A stretch of 64,000 bases of DNA from Flavobacterium sp. 9 (GCF_002754195.1 NZ_PEEU01000001.1:620001-684000); one strand, 5' to 3'; positions 51,001-60,569 are shown, numbered from the stretch's first letter. The notes: a model not told the origin generated them from the letters alone. Program-made: numbers and translations.

Positions 51001-52581
51001 GCTACACTTATAAGCACGGTGTCCGCAAAAGCAGACCAGGCAGATCTCGATACCGCCAACTCCAATATTACGAGTAATACCACGGTAATAGCCTTAAAAG
51101 CAAACCAATCAGATTTGGATACTATCAATACAAATCTTGGTATCAACACTACCGCAGTAGCTACACTTGCAAGTGCAGTGATAACAAAAGCAGACCAGAC
51201 AGATCTCGATTCGGCTAATACCAATATTACGAGCAATACCATGGCGATAGCCTTAAAAGCACACCAGTCGGATTTGGATGCTACCATTACTAATCTTGGA
51301 ATCAACACTGCAGCTGTAGCTTCACTTGCAAACGCGGTGTCCACAAAAGCAGACCAGGCAGATCTCGATACAGCCAATGCCAATATTGCAGGGAATACTG
51401 CGGCAATAGCCTTAAAAGCAAACCAATCAGATTTGGATACTACCAATACAAATCTTGGAATCAATACTACCACTGTAGCTACACTTGCAAACGCAGTATC
51501 CGCAAAAGCAAACCAGATAGATCTCGATACAGCCAATGCCAATATTGTAGGGAATACCACTGCGATAGCCTTAAAAGCAAACCAGTCAGATTTGAATGCG
51601 ACAAATGCTAATATTGTCATAAATACATCCGATATTTTGCTTAAGCAAGACCGATTACTTTCAGGTCTGGCTACAGAATACAGAAAAGGGGACAATACTC
51701 TAGGTTCTTTTGCCCCAGATGTTGATGCCAGAATAACAGCTCAAAAAGGTATTAACAATGGTTTAGCTACTCTAGATGCTACTGGAAAAATTGATATTAA
51801 TGCATTACCAGCTCTTGCTATATCAAATACTTTTATTGTAAGTGACGAGAATGAAATGCTGGCTACTCCATCAACTACTGGCGATATCGCTATTAGAAAT
51901 GATATAAATATAACTTTTATACTCAAAGGATCTTCGGCAACCGATATAAATAATTGGGTAGAATTAAAAACACCTACAAGTCCTGTTACCAGTGTCAACG
52001 GAAGAATTGGAGCTATTACAGCATCAAATGGAGATTACACAACTGACTTAGTTACAGAAACAGCTAATAAAAAATATCAAACTGCTAATCAATCATTGTT
52101 TAATAATGCAACATCCCCAATTCAGACACAACTAGATACTAAGGCACCCATATTATCACCAAGTTTTACAGGAGTCCCATTAACCACTACGCCAACAATT
52201 GGTGATAATTCAGAAAAGATCGCATCAACAAGATTTGTAGTCAGTGCCATTACTGCAGTACCAATTGTTAATGCTTCAGAAACCTTATCTGGTAATGTGA
52301 GACTGGCAACAACTGCCGAAACACTAAGTGGCACAAGTACTGTACTTGCTATAAATCCAGCAAGATTAGCCGAAAGATTATCCACAAGAGCTACTTTGGA
52401 TTCTCCGGCGCTTACTGGAATACCTTTGGCTCCAACAGCAGCTGAAGGGACAAATAATACGCAAATTGCAACAACAGCATATACTGATATTGCAGTAAAA
52501 AGAGTTTCACAAAATTTTAATGGAAACGTAGTTCCGATGCCAACAATAGGTCAAGACGGGGACACATTTGATAAATGGTAG
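48040..52581 (+). CDS. Giant tail-fibre-like repeat surface protein, 1513 aa
   Basis: Signal peptide MKKKNNFYILGMIILSSVTT then INAQ. An N-terminal globular part (about 25-95) with ALEIETTNKGLLLPRIAL is typical of Bacteroidota surface proteins. A short collagen-like GPQGVPGKDGKD follows, then about 20 repeats of 53 residues (about 145-1200), each with LDTTNTNLGINTTAVATLAN and KADQTDLDSANSNITSNTTA blocks. The spacing suggests a trimeric coiled stalk as in phage fibres. The C-terminus (1200-1513) has tail-fibre-type units (SPSFTGVPLTTTP and SPALTGIPLAPTA). It lacks a T9SS sorting domain itself; the third gene of the cassette has one. It is probably an adhesin or fibre. Confidence 0.8.
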   Translation: MKKKNNFYILGMIILSSVTTINAQIKIGDDPTHINNDAALEIETTNKGLLLPRIALQNSTSSSPLSTHVKGMIVYNTATTGDLVPGYYYNDGLKWISATGTTGPQGVPGKDGKDLIAQDFIIDGEKIFAPSQNAVFDALAIKADQANLDTANTNITTNTTAIALKANQSDLNTTNTNLGNNTIALTTLTAVVSTKADQADLDSATANITGNTTAIALKANQSDLDTTNTNLGINTTAVATLANAVSAKADQTDLDTANSNITSNTTAIALKTNQSDLDTTNTNLGINTTAVATLANAVSAKADQANLDTANFNITSNTTAIALKANQSDLDITNTNLGINTAAVATLANAVSAKANQADLDTTNANITGNTTAIALKAKQSDLDTTNTNLGINTTAVATLANAVSAKANQTDLDSANSNITSNTTAIALKANQSDLDTTNTNLGINTTAVATLANAVSAKADQTDLDSANSNITSNTTAIVLKANQSDLDTTNTNLGINTTAVATLANAVLAKADQTDLDSANSNITSNTTAIALKADQSDLDTTNTNLGINTIAVATLANAVSAKADQADLDTTNANITGNIAAIALKANQSDLDTTNTNLGINTAAVATLSSAVLAKADQADLDSANSNITGNTTAIALKANQSDLDTTITNLGINTTAVATLASAVLAKADQADLDTTNANITGNIAAIALKADQLDLDTTNTNLGINTTAVATLANAVSAKADQADLDSATANITSNTMAIALKADQSDLDTTNTNLGINTTAVATLASAVLAKADQADLDTTNANITGNTTAIALKANQSDLDTTITNLGINTTAVATLASAVLAKADQADLDTTNANITGNTTVIALKANQSDLDTINTNLGINTTAVATLASAVITKADQTDLDSANTNITSNTMAIALKANQSDLGTTITNLGINTTAVATLASAVSAKADQTDLDTTNTNLGINTTAVATLANAVSAKADQTDLDSANTNIGINTATVATLISTVSAKADQADLDTANSNITSNTTVIALKANQSDLDTINTNLGINTTAVATLASAVITKADQTDLDSANTNITSNTMAIALKAHQSDLDATITNLGINTAAVASLANAVSTKADQADLDTANANIAGNTAAIALKANQSDLDTTNTNLGINTTTVATLANAVSAKANQIDLDTANANIVGNTTAIALKANQSDLNATNANIVINTSDILLKQDRLLSGLATEYRKGDNTLGSFAPDVDARITAQKGINNGLATLDATGKIDINALPALAISNTFIVSDENEMLATPSTTGDIAIRNDINITFILKGSSATDINNWVELKTPTSPVTSVNGRIGAITASNGDYTTDLVTETANKKYQTANQSLFNNATSPIQTQLDTKAPILSPSFTGVPLTTTPTIGDNSEKIASTRFVVSAITAVPIVNASETLSGNVRLATTAETLSGTSTVLAINPARLAERLSTRATLDSPALTGIPLAPTAAEGTNNTQIATTAYTDIAVKRVSQNFNGNVVPMPTIGQDGDTFDKW
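48470..51650 (+). repeat. Tandem 159-bp coding repeats
   Basis: About 20 units of 159 bp within the giant gene, with blocks such as GGAATCAATACTACTGCTGT and ATTACGAGTAATACCACGGC recurring in phase. Units vary by point changes and some half-units are missing, for example around 50860. All changes keep frame. The antisense strand is also open in several stretches because of this periodicity. Confidence 0.9.
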
Positions 52582-52592
52582 AAAGGATTAAT

Positions 52593-53318
52593 ATGAAAAA
52601 AATTATATGGATAGCAGTACTATTTTTAAGTCTTTCAGGATTTGCTCAAAATGAATCATATATTAAAAATGGCAACCTATGGCATCCGATATCACAAAGG
52701 TATGTAAAAGTCAATGGTGTATGGAAATCCGTTGGAAAGCATTATGTTAAGTCAGGAGGAACATGGCATTTAGTAAAAGATTACGGCGGAGGAAACACAG
52801 CAAATACATATATTGAAACTCAAGACTATGAGATTGTTAAAGCAAATGCTGGTAAGTTGATGTCTTTTTATATACAGGTGCTAAATAGTAATGATGCTAC
52901 AGTAACAAAATACTATCCAATATCTCCTGTTCAAGGGACTCAACTGAGCTACTCAAACATATTGGATTTTAATAACTTGGCAGTATACAGCATCTATTAT
53001 TCAGGCACGCAAGGTAAGGTTAAAGGTTATGATTTAGAAATGTTGGGCGTATCGTCTATTAGGCCCTCGGGAACTTTTATGCAAATGTATACGGATTTAG
53101 TTGCTTATGGTGAAATGACTCCCGGAGATCATCATGGATCCATGTTTAAGTTTGTTAAAAATTCGACAATAGTTAATAATGTACCCTACATCAGTACCTC
53201 CTTCACCTTTCTTAGGAGTAACGGTAATCCTATGTATATTAATATATTGAATAACGGATTTAACTACAGTAATCCCATAATACCATTACATGACGTCACC
53301 TTTATTATATTTAATTAG
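52593..53318 (+). CDS. Secreted hypothetical protein in the fibre cassette
   Basis: The ATG at 52593 is preferred over 52575, as it begins a clean signal peptide (MKKIIWIAVLFLSLSGFAQ) and starts 11 bp after the fibre gene stop. A repeated short motif follows: YIKNGNLWHPISQRYVKVNG, then VWKSVGKHYVKSGGTWHLVK, so three to four W/YVK-type units that resemble a small repeat-binding domain. The rest is beta-rich (LVAYGEMTPGDHHGSMFKF). No family was recognised. It is probably cotranscribed with the fibre gene and could cap or anchor it. Confidence 0.7.
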   Translation: MKKIIWIAVLFLSLSGFAQNESYIKNGNLWHPISQRYVKVNGVWKSVGKHYVKSGGTWHLVKDYGGGNTANTYIETQDYEIVKANAGKLMSFYIQVLNSNDATVTKYYPISPVQGTQLSYSNILDFNNLAVYSIYYSGTQGKVKGYDLEMLGVSSIRPSGTFMQMYTDLVAYGEMTPGDHHGSMFKFVKNSTIVNNVPYISTSFTFLRSNGNPMYINILNNGFNYSNPIIPLHDVTFIIFN

Positions 53319-53447
53319 TAGTATATAGTCCGAATTTATCTAATTCTAAAACTTTTGAATTATATTTTATAAAACCATTTATTGATCGCCCTTTTTTTGA
53401 GTTTAATTATTCGGAAATGATAGCTAACAAAACTTAATTACAAAAAA

Positions 53448-54698
53448 ATGAATATGAATCTAAAGATACAAAAAGAAATAAAAATTAAAAAAATGTTTTT
53501 AATTGTATTACTTTTTGTATTACAGCAAATACAGTCACAGGTGTACGTGCCAGCGAAAGGCGAAATTACATTTTTTAGTCCTCCCCATTTAGGATTTAAT
53601 AGTGATTGGGCAACAAGTCGAAGTTCTTCGCCAGGTTACTTCAACTGGCTTATTGCATCGGGAAATTATACGGGAGTAGATGATATCCATCATATTAATG
53701 GCTATGTGAAGAAATATGGTTCAGAAGAATTTACTTTTCCTGTAGGCGATGGTAATCAATTGCGCGAATTATCAATTTCGGCACCACAAATACCTTCGGA
53801 TGTTTATGCCGTAGCTTGGATTTCTGGTGACCCTTCCTTAACTATTGATCCGACAAATGGAGATCAAAAACATTCCGTAGAGAATCTGTCCGAAGATATT
53901 GTGGCAGTTAGCAAATTGGGGCAATGGGATTGGGAAGCAATAAGGGGTACTGGTGAAGAATTAATAATCACGGTTTCTATACCGGAGATGACAGAAATAC
54001 AATTTAATGACCCATCCAAACTACGATTGGTAGGATGGAACGGAACTTCATGGATAAAAATTGGAAATACAGGTGCCAGTGGACTAACAAATAAAAGTAC
54101 TTTGAAAGGAATTATGAAAGAGGGAATTCAGGCTATTGCCATTGGAGCTATTGAGTCAGTTATAATAGATTCAGATGGAGATAGTCTTCCTGATACAACT
54201 GAAGGTTATACAACTGATACAGATAGTGATGGTATATTAAATTATTTGGATAATGATGATGATGGAGATGGCATTTTAACCATTGATGAACACCCCGATC
54301 CTAATGGTGATGGATTGACAAATGATGCATGGGACAGCAACAACAATGGAATAGCAGACTATCTAGATCCGTTTATAGCGAATCCTGTAGACGAAATTAT
54401 TATTTATAATGCGATCTCACCATATAATTCAGATGGATTAAATGATACTTTTGTTATCGAAAAAATAGAACTATATCCCGATAACATTGTAGAAATATAT
54501 GATCGCTGGGGTAAGGTTGTTTATGAAACGAAGGGTTATAATCAAAATAAGAATGTCTTTAGAGGTATGGCAGAAGGAAATACAACATACAAACAGGGCA
54601 TTTTTTTAAGTATAGGTACATATTTCTATTTTATAAAATATAAAAATGATAAAGGACTAGAAAAAATTAAAAAGGGCTATTTATATATAAGTAATTGA
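53448..54698 (+). CDS. T9SS type B (gliding-motility-associated CTD) secreted protein
   Basis: A 416-residue exported protein. A signal-like helix MFLIVLLFVLQQIQSQ begins at codon 16 and follows a polar, Lys-rich stretch, so the start may be 53493. The body has a beta-sandwich-like part and, from about 240, thrombospondin-type-3-like calcium repeats (DSDGDSLPD, DTDSDGILNYLDNDDDGDG, DPNGDGLTNDAWD). The last 90 residues are the type B C-terminal sorting domain: SPYNSDGLNDTFVI, then VEIYDRWGKVVYETKGY and GTYFYFIKYKNDKG with GYLYIS. This directs export by the type IX system and attachment at the surface. It closes the fibre cassette. Confidence 0.88.
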   Translation: MNMNLKIQKEIKIKKMFLIVLLFVLQQIQSQVYVPAKGEITFFSPPHLGFNSDWATSRSSSPGYFNWLIASGNYTGVDDIHHINGYVKKYGSEEFTFPVGDGNQLRELSISAPQIPSDVYAVAWISGDPSLTIDPTNGDQKHSVENLSEDIVAVSKLGQWDWEAIRGTGEELIITVSIPEMTEIQFNDPSKLRLVGWNGTSWIKIGNTGASGLTNKSTLKGIMKEGIQAIAIGAIESVIIDSDGDSLPDTTEGYTTDTDSDGILNYLDNDDDGDGILTIDEHPDPNGDGLTNDAWDSNNNGIADYLDPFIANPVDEIIIYNAISPYNSDGLNDTFVIEKIELYPDNIVEIYDRWGKVVYETKGYNQNKNVFRGMAEGNTTYKQGIFLSIGTYFYFIKYKNDKGLEKIKKGYLYISN

Positions 54699-54701
54699 AA
54701 T

Positions 54702-54746
54702 ATGATCATCTTATTAATAACTTAAAAGACAAGATGATCATTTTTC
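54702..54746 (+). terminator. Rho-independent terminator of the fibre cassette
   Basis: ATGATCATCTT pairs perfectly with AAGATGATCAT around an 18-base loop, followed directly by TTTTT. It begins a few bases after the 53448 stop. Confidence 0.85.
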
Positions 54747-55183
54747 ACGATTCTCTATTTTTTTTATTAGACCGCATGAAACCAAACGTATAATAGTAAT
54801 AGCTTGGAATTTGTTTTCTTTATAATTTCCTTTTACTGTGCTTGTAAAGCATTTTCCAAGATAGTTTTCTGTAAATTGGTACCCATACCGCTTACTTCCA
54901 TAGATCTATTATTGCTTACTTGCCCTACTCTATTCCTTTTGAACTGAATCCCTCTTTCTTCCATTAAAGATAAGTATATTAATAAAGAACATAGGTATGC
55001 AATTATTTTTATTAAAGTAAAGTATTCCTTACCTAAAAAAATAACCTATAGTCCTGTTTTTATATCTTTTTACACCAAACTAATAATAGCCTGTTTTTTA
55101 ATTTTACACCTTTATTAATCTAAGTGATCAATTTAAAAACTTTACAAATTTAAAGATCTTACCGATCATCACTAAAAAAAGAA
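54747..55183. other. Non-coding stretch
   Basis: No gene seen. The region around 55060-55180 is probably the promoter and leader of the next small gene; I see no convincing TAnnTTTG box. Confidence 0.4.
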
Positions 55184-55189
55184 ATGGAA

Positions 55190-55435
55190 ATGAAAAAATT
55201 AATTATTGCATTAGTACTTGGAATTGGACTAAATGGTTTTGCACAAGAAAACAAACCAAAAACAAACAAAACAACCCATAAAAAAGAGATGAAATCAGAC
55301 GTCAAACAAAAAGATCAAACTGGTCGTGACGTGTCAAAGAAAAATGAAAAATCACAAGAAAAAAAAACAGAACCCAAAGCAACAGTAACTAAAACAAGTA
55401 CTACACAAAAGAAAGATCATAAAACTAAAAAGTAA
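55190..55435 (+). CDS. Small Lys-rich secreted protein, 81 aa
   Basis: The ATG at 55190 begins a clear signal peptide (MKKLIIALVLGIGLNGFAQ). An ATG at 55184 would add only two residues. The mature part is very basic and low in complexity (KKEMKSDVKQKDQTGRDVSK, then TKTSTTQKKDHKTKK), probably disordered and able to bind DNA, RNA or acidic polymers in the envelope. Similar short Lys/Thr-rich exported proteins are common in Flavobacteria, with no known role. A strong terminator follows, so it is expressed alone. Confidence 0.7.
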   Translation: MKKLIIALVLGIGLNGFAQENKPKTNKTTHKKEMKSDVKQKDQTGRDVSKKNEKSQEKKTEPKATVTKTSTTQKKDHKTKK

Positions 55436-55462
55436 AATCGTAATAGAAAATTATTACAAACT

Positions 55463-55501
55463 ATAACCTTGCTTAAGAAAACTTAAGCAAGGTTATTTTT
55501 A
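55463..55501 (+). terminator. Strong rho-independent terminator
   Basis: A 15-bp perfect stem (ATAACCTTGCTTAAG with its complement) and a 4-base AAAA loop, followed by TTTTTATT. It ends the 55190 transcript. Confidence 0.9.
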
Positions 55502-56059
<558 letters not shown>

Positions 56060-56149
56060 TATAAACGTCTCCTTCGGTTTCATCTCGATACCAGGTAAGA
56101 AAGATTTTATGTAATATTTAATAAATAAACAATAAAAATATAGATAATT

Positions 56150-56716
56150 ATGGCTGAACTGAGCACACTTTTTGCGAAAATTCATATTACAAAAGACAAT
56201 TTTGATAACTTTCTAGAATCAAAACCAAGGACTCCTAAACTTGACAACAACTGGTTAACATGGTGGAATTCACGTACAATGTCTGGTAAATTTGATTTGC
56301 AAAAAGAAGATTTACATCATTATGAATGCACAAACAACAAATCCATAATACAAGGCTGGAAAAACTACCTCCAAAGTTTGACCTTTTCAGATTACGATCC
56401 GGACAATGAAATATGGCATTTTGGAATTATTCTTTTCAGTGAAAATTACCGAGAAATGATCCCTATGCTTGCATTTATAAAAAGCGTAGCAGAATTTAAA
56501 ACAGAAAGCATCGAGGACTTTGCAACGGTGTACAGCTATCTTTGGGGCGGTGATGTTAGCGCATATATAAATTATGAAAATTTAGTTGGAATTTTTGACT
56601 CTAAAATTCAAACAACAGCGGACATAGAGCCTGATAACTTAAAATATGCAGATGAATATTTGGCAAAAAAAATGGAAGAATTTCAGTCAAACGGGGCACT
56701 AGACCAATGCTATTAA
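56150..56716 (+). CDS. Hypothetical soluble protein, immunity-like
   Basis: A 188-residue protein without signal or membrane helix, acidic, with many Trp and Tyr (DNNWLTWWNSRTMSG, HHYECTNNKSIIQGW, NEIWHFGIILFSENYREMI). The composition, size and isolated accessory location resemble immunity proteins of polymorphic toxins, but I know no family name. The last 65 residues have a close relative in the fragment at 11290-11496, where they are fused to DUF805 debris. That shows the family moves within accessory cassettes. The start ATG follows a TAA microsatellite and an AT-rich leader. Confidence 0.7.
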   Translation: MAELSTLFAKIHITKDNFDNFLESKPRTPKLDNNWLTWWNSRTMSGKFDLQKEDLHHYECTNNKSIIQGWKNYLQSLTFSDYDPDNEIWHFGIILFSENYREMIPMLAFIKSVAEFKTESIEDFATVYSYLWGGDVSAYINYENLVGIFDSKIQTTADIEPDNLKYADEYLAKKMEEFQSNGALDQCY

Positions 56717-56884
56717 ATGTTGCCAGATGAAACTTCTGCGTCAGGTGGCCTGAAGAGCAAAATTTGACACAAGTCATTCTTACAAACATCACTTATACAG
56801 CATAATCCGACCTTATATAAAATCTCCTCCAAATACCAAGCACCAATATAAAATAAGTATTTAACTAAAATAAAAAGGTTGAAA

Positions 56885-57511
56885 ATGTATTATCAAAAGA
56901 AAATCTTGCTTCTTCTCTTTATTGGAATTCTATTTACAAGTTTTAAGCTTATAAACAGAACTGAAAAATTTGTTGAAACAAAAGTTTCTGAATTAAATGA
57001 TTCTTCGAAATCGTCAATGAAAGATGAAATAAATGCCATAAAGAAACTAATAAAAAATACCCATTATAATAATAAATTATGTTTTTTGATAGATATGAGA
57101 ATTGAATCCGGAAAAAATCGTCTTTTTATTTACGATTTTAAAAGTGATAAAATAATTGATGAAGGCTTAGTCGCTCACGGCCTGGGATCTGAAACCGGAA
57201 TCACAGGAAAACTAAAATTTAGCAATACAGATAATTCACTTTGCACCTCTTTAGGGAAATATTCAATTGGAAATTCATATTATGGAAAATTTGGAAAAGC
57301 ATATAAATTATATGGATTGAATAAAACTAATAGTAATGCTTATAATAGAAATATTGTTTTACATAAATATTACGATGTTCCATATAAAGAACAAGAAAAA
57401 AATATTTGCAATAGTTACGGTTGCCCGATGGTAAACGAAATATTCTACAAACGAATTGAAAAAATAATAGATAATTCAGAAAAGAAAATTGTGATGGATA
57501 TTTACTATTAA
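56885..57511 (+). CDS. L,D-transpeptidase-like (YkuD_2 type) envelope protein
   Basis: The ATG at 56885 is preferred over a TTG two codons earlier. A signal or membrane anchor (MYYQKKILLLLFIGILFTSF) leads to a catalytic domain with HGLGSETGITGKLKFSNTDN, LGKYSIGNSYYGKFGKAYKL, then His160 (IVLHKYYD) and the nucleophile Cys180 in NSYGCPMV. This is the YkuD_2 pattern of murein L,D-transpeptidases, which cross-link peptidoglycan or attach proteins in the periplasm. The region between His and Cys is shorter than usual. It stands at the start of a run of membrane and envelope genes. Confidence 0.85.
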   Translation: MYYQKKILLLLFIGILFTSFKLINRTEKFVETKVSELNDSSKSSMKDEINAIKKLIKNTHYNNKLCFLIDMRIESGKNRLFIYDFKSDKIIDEGLVAHGLGSETGITGKLKFSNTDNSLCTSLGKYSIGNSYYGKFGKAYKLYGLNKTNSNAYNRNIVLHKYYDVPYKEQEKNICNSYGCPMVNEIFYKRIEKIIDNSEKKIVMDIYY

Positions 57512-57657
57512 CAAGTAAGAATCGTTACCAACTACGACAAAAGATTTAGGTAATTCAATCAATTAAATTTAGTTTTTCGATTATTTGACAAATTAGAAAA
57601 TACTGCTTAATCTAAACTCAAACCATTTACTGGGAAAGACCCTATAGCTTATTTTAT

Positions 57658-58239
57658 ATGACAAAATTAAAAAAAACAAAATATGCAATACTAATAATTT
57701 CAGGGATACTTACTTTATACATAAATACTCCTTACGTTGACTCCTGTCAATCAATGTGCAGTGTGTTCATCTTTCTGATTTTAATTATATTATTCGGTCT
57801 TACTATTGTGATATCAATATCTCAAAGTATATTTAACCTAATAAGCAAAAAAGAAAAGTTCGACTTTATACCATTAGCATTTCTTGTAGTTTTTATATTA
57901 ACAAATGGTTTTTTATTAATCGGACATAAAAATAAATTTTGGCGAAAAATTAGATACAAAGGTCAAACAGAAACAAATATGGAAGTGATTGAATTGTATG
58001 AGAATAATACTTTTGAAGCCACGATACAACATGGATGTTCTAGTTGCTTATATGTAGGGAGATATCATATTGAAAAAAAACTAACTATTCTTGGTGATCA
58101 GACTATAATTATTCTTGATGATGAAAATATTGAAAGCAAAACTCACGGTACATTCACCAATCTATATTTATTAATTCCCAAAAGTATTTTGCAGCCATTG
58201 AACAAGAAAGAAGGAAGAATATATTTAGAGAACAAATAA
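57658..58239 (+). CDS. Membrane protein of unknown family, 193 aa
   Basis: Three predicted membrane helices (YAILIISGILTLYINTPY, VFIFLILIILFGLTIVIS and FIPLAFLVVFILTNGFLLI) are followed by a soluble domain of about 90 residues with the pattern TFEATIQHGCSSCLYVGRYH. This contains Cys-Ser-Ser-Cys, suitable for metal or disulfide chemistry. The rest is beta-rich. No family was recognised. It lies 146 bp after the L,D-transpeptidase and could be cotranscribed. Confidence 0.65.
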   Translation: MTKLKKTKYAILIISGILTLYINTPYVDSCQSMCSVFIFLILIILFGLTIVISISQSIFNLISKKEKFDFIPLAFLVVFILTNGFLLIGHKNKFWRKIRYKGQTETNMEVIELYENNTFEATIQHGCSSCLYVGRYHIEKKLTILGDQTIIILDDENIESKTHGTFTNLYLLIPKSILQPLNKKEGRIYLENK

Positions 58240-58280
58240 AACTGGATAAAAATAGATGATTTTCAGTTCTTGTTCAGAGA

Positions 58281-58382
58281 ATATATATTTATGTTGTTGT
58301 TGACAAATACAAAGAATTTGGCTATACGGAATCAATTGAAACTACAGAAAAGTATCTCGGAAAATATACGTTGCGTATTTAA
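58281..58382 (+). pseudogene. Short C-terminal gene scrap
   Basis: The frame reads Y-I-Y-V-V-V-D-K-Y-K-E-F-G-Y-T-E-S-I-E-T and ends Y-L-G-K-Y-T-L-R-I before TAA. It has no start codon. It may be the tail of a lost gene between 57658 and 58430. Confidence 0.35.
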
Positions 58383-58429
58383 AATTTTAATATTAACAGC
58401 TCATTAGAAAAACTTCAAAAAAAGCAATT

Positions 58430-58900
58430 ATGGAAAAAGAATTAATAGAAAAATCAATTTTTGTAGAAATCCCGACAAAAAAAATTTATGGCTCTCTTGC
58501 AATTGGTATTGCAACTTTTTTAGGAGGACCGTTAGTTGCGGGTTATTTAATAGCAGAAAACTTCAGGACATTTAAAGATAATAAAAAAGCAAAAATAACT
58601 TGGATTATTACAATTGTTACAATTATACTTTCTTACGGAGTATTTTTTTTTATTAAAAATATTAATCTCCCAAATGAAATTATTAATATATCATATATAA
58701 TTATTCCTGTGACATATATTGCAGTAACATTTTATTTTGCAAAAATTTTTCAGGAACAAAAATCGAATGAGCATATTAAAAATGGTGGTAAATATTATAG
58801 CTGGTGGAGAATAATGCTTATTGCAATGATTGCAAATTTTATTTTGGCTTTGCTTATATCGGGATTCTTTCTTTTTTATATCGCACTTATGTTTCTTTAA
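58430..58900 (+). CDS. Membrane protein of unknown family, 156 aa
   Basis: Four predicted helices (IYGSLAIGIATFLGGPLVAG, ITWIITIVTIILSYGVFFFI, IINISYIIIPVTYIAVTFYF and IMLIAMIANFILALLISGFF) and a mid-protein loop (FQEQKSNEHIKNGGKYYSWW). The loop charges predict both termini inside the cytoplasm. No family was recognised. It is followed by a YcxB-like gene 77 bp downstream in the same direction. Confidence 0.65.
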   Translation: MEKELIEKSIFVEIPTKKIYGSLAIGIATFLGGPLVAGYLIAENFRTFKDNKKAKITWIITIVTIILSYGVFFFIKNINLPNEIINISYIIIPVTYIAVTFYFAKIFQEQKSNEHIKNGGKYYSWWRIMLIAMIANFILALLISGFFLFYIALMFL

Positions 58901-58977
58901 AACTATAATAATGACAACTAATTTTTAGCAATTGGTTAAGTTAATTAAAATTTTAAAACCGAAAAACTATACATAAT

Positions 58978-59559
58978 ATGAGAATAGAATATACATTAGA
59001 AAAAATTGATTTTTTAAGACTGCATTTTTATGCAGCATCTAAATCAATAATATTAATAAGAAAAAGAATACTATCCGGAATATCTATCTTGTCCTTAATT
59101 TTAAGTATTTTACTACTTATATTGGGATATTTGGATTCTGCCCTTGTTTTTATTGTATCTGGAATTATTTTGTATTTTTTCTATCCTTATATTATAAAAA
59201 AAAGATCTTTTTTGTATTTTACAAAAAAAATAGAAAAAAAAACTAATACGATAGTAGCTAAGATTATAGAGAAACGTATTGATAGCAACTATAAAAATAC
59301 ATATGGCAAGTTGATTAATTTGGAATTTGAACCAGATTACATTGTTATAGTTAATTATGTGGGAGAAAAAAGGTTACGGATTAAAGAGATATCTGAAATC
59401 AATGAAATCAATGATTATATTTTTATAAAATTCTCCGATGGGACAATATTCATTCTGCCAAAAGAGAGAATAACTAATAAAAATGAATTAAATAGTGTGT
59501 TAACCAAAATTGTTTCGGATTTGAACGTCACCCATAATGTTGACTTAAGCCAGCAGTAG
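58978..59559 (+). CDS. YcxB-like membrane protein
   Basis: A 193-residue protein opening with MRIEYTLEKIDFLRLHFYAA, the usual start of YcxB-type proteins, followed by two helices (ILSGISILSLILSILLLILG and SALVFIVSGIILYFFYPYII). The C-terminal YcxB domain ends with LRIKEISEINEINDYIFIKF then GTIFILPKERITNKNE. Its role is unknown; the C-terminal domain is cytoplasmic and PH-like. It stands in a run of small membrane proteins and could share an operon with 58430. Confidence 0.75.
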   Translation: MRIEYTLEKIDFLRLHFYAASKSIILIRKRILSGISILSLILSILLLILGYLDSALVFIVSGIILYFFYPYIIKKRSFLYFTKKIEKKTNTIVAKIIEKRIDSNYKNTYGKLINLEFEPDYIVIVNYVGEKRLRIKEISEINEINDYIFIKFSDGTIFILPKERITNKNELNSVLTKIVSDLNVTHNVDLSQQ

Positions 59560-59898
59560 GAATAATCAAGAAAAATATAGAAACCAAAAGTTTCCTTATA
59601 ATAAAAAAATTTCCATTGTTTTATTATATCATATACTTTAAAACTACATATCATCCACCAGGATTAAATATTTAAGGTTATTAATAGAATTAACATCCTA
59701 AAATCCAAAAAACTTTTAAAATCTGATACTTTTCCGGGTAAAACAAAACTATATGAATTTACTTAATAAAATTATAATCGAACCCCAAACAAATTACACT
59801 TCACTCTTGCGGTTTTTCTCTTATATTTTCCAAATTAACGAACAAAAATCACAATTAACCATTGATCTATTAATCATTACAATTTTCAAAAGATAAAC
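59560..59898. other. Non-coding stretch
   Basis: AT-rich, no gene and no clear promoter box. Confidence 0.4.
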
Positions 59899-60090
59899 AT
59901 GAAAGAAATTAAATCGTTGCCAAATCATTCACAGGGCAAAAATAAACAAGAAAAAACAATTCCTCCACAAAGTAAAAAAACGCACCTAAAACTCTTTTTA
60001 TGGCTGTTAGTTTTATTTATTATAGGGTTTATTATTTTGTCCCTTTTCATTTTAAAAAAAATAGGGGGATTTTTAATGACAATTGGATAA
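59899..60090 (+). CDS. Small single-TM protein, 63 aa
   Basis: A polar N-terminus (MKEIKSLPNHSQGKNKQEKT) with Lys and Gln, then one long hydrophobic helix (LFLWLLVLFIIGFIILSLFI) and a short KKIGGFLMTIG end. The plan (charged N-terminus plus C-terminal helix) is like the miniprotein array at 22.4-28.6 kb, but the motifs differ and the shared promoter module is absent. The function is unknown. Confidence 0.5.
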   Translation: MKEIKSLPNHSQGKNKQEKTIPPQSKKTHLKLFLWLLVLFIIGFIILSLFILKKIGGFLMTIG

Positions 60091-60569
60091 TTGTAGTATT
60101 AGAAAGATATCCTCTTGATGAATATTTTTTTTACTAGTTTGTTTTATTTGTTTTTGTTTAATGTGTTTTTATAAACTCATTTACATAAGTGTGAAATATA
60201 AATTCATATTTTTCTTTTACACAAAAGTTTTAATCAAACTAATTCAATTAAAATATATTCGTATTTTCATTTTTTACTTTTTATCTAAAAGACGACTTTA
60301 TTTTTAGATATCTTTTGATCTCTTCACAATAATAGCTTAAAAAACATATTTTTTTTTATGAGAATTGTAACAATTATTTTAAAGATTCTCTTAATTTATA
60401 ATCGGACCAAAGCAGTAAAATAAAAACGAAAGAAGCTTTTGAATATATATCAGCTAGAAATTCTATTTCAAACCAGTTGAGACCAAAACAGCTAAACACA
60501 CAATTAATCTGACTGATTTGATAACAACATAATATTAATTTTCTTAATCATTAAAACTTCCTGTAAGAT
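60091..60569. other. Non-coding stretch
   Basis: AT-rich, no gene I can support. Confidence 0.4.
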
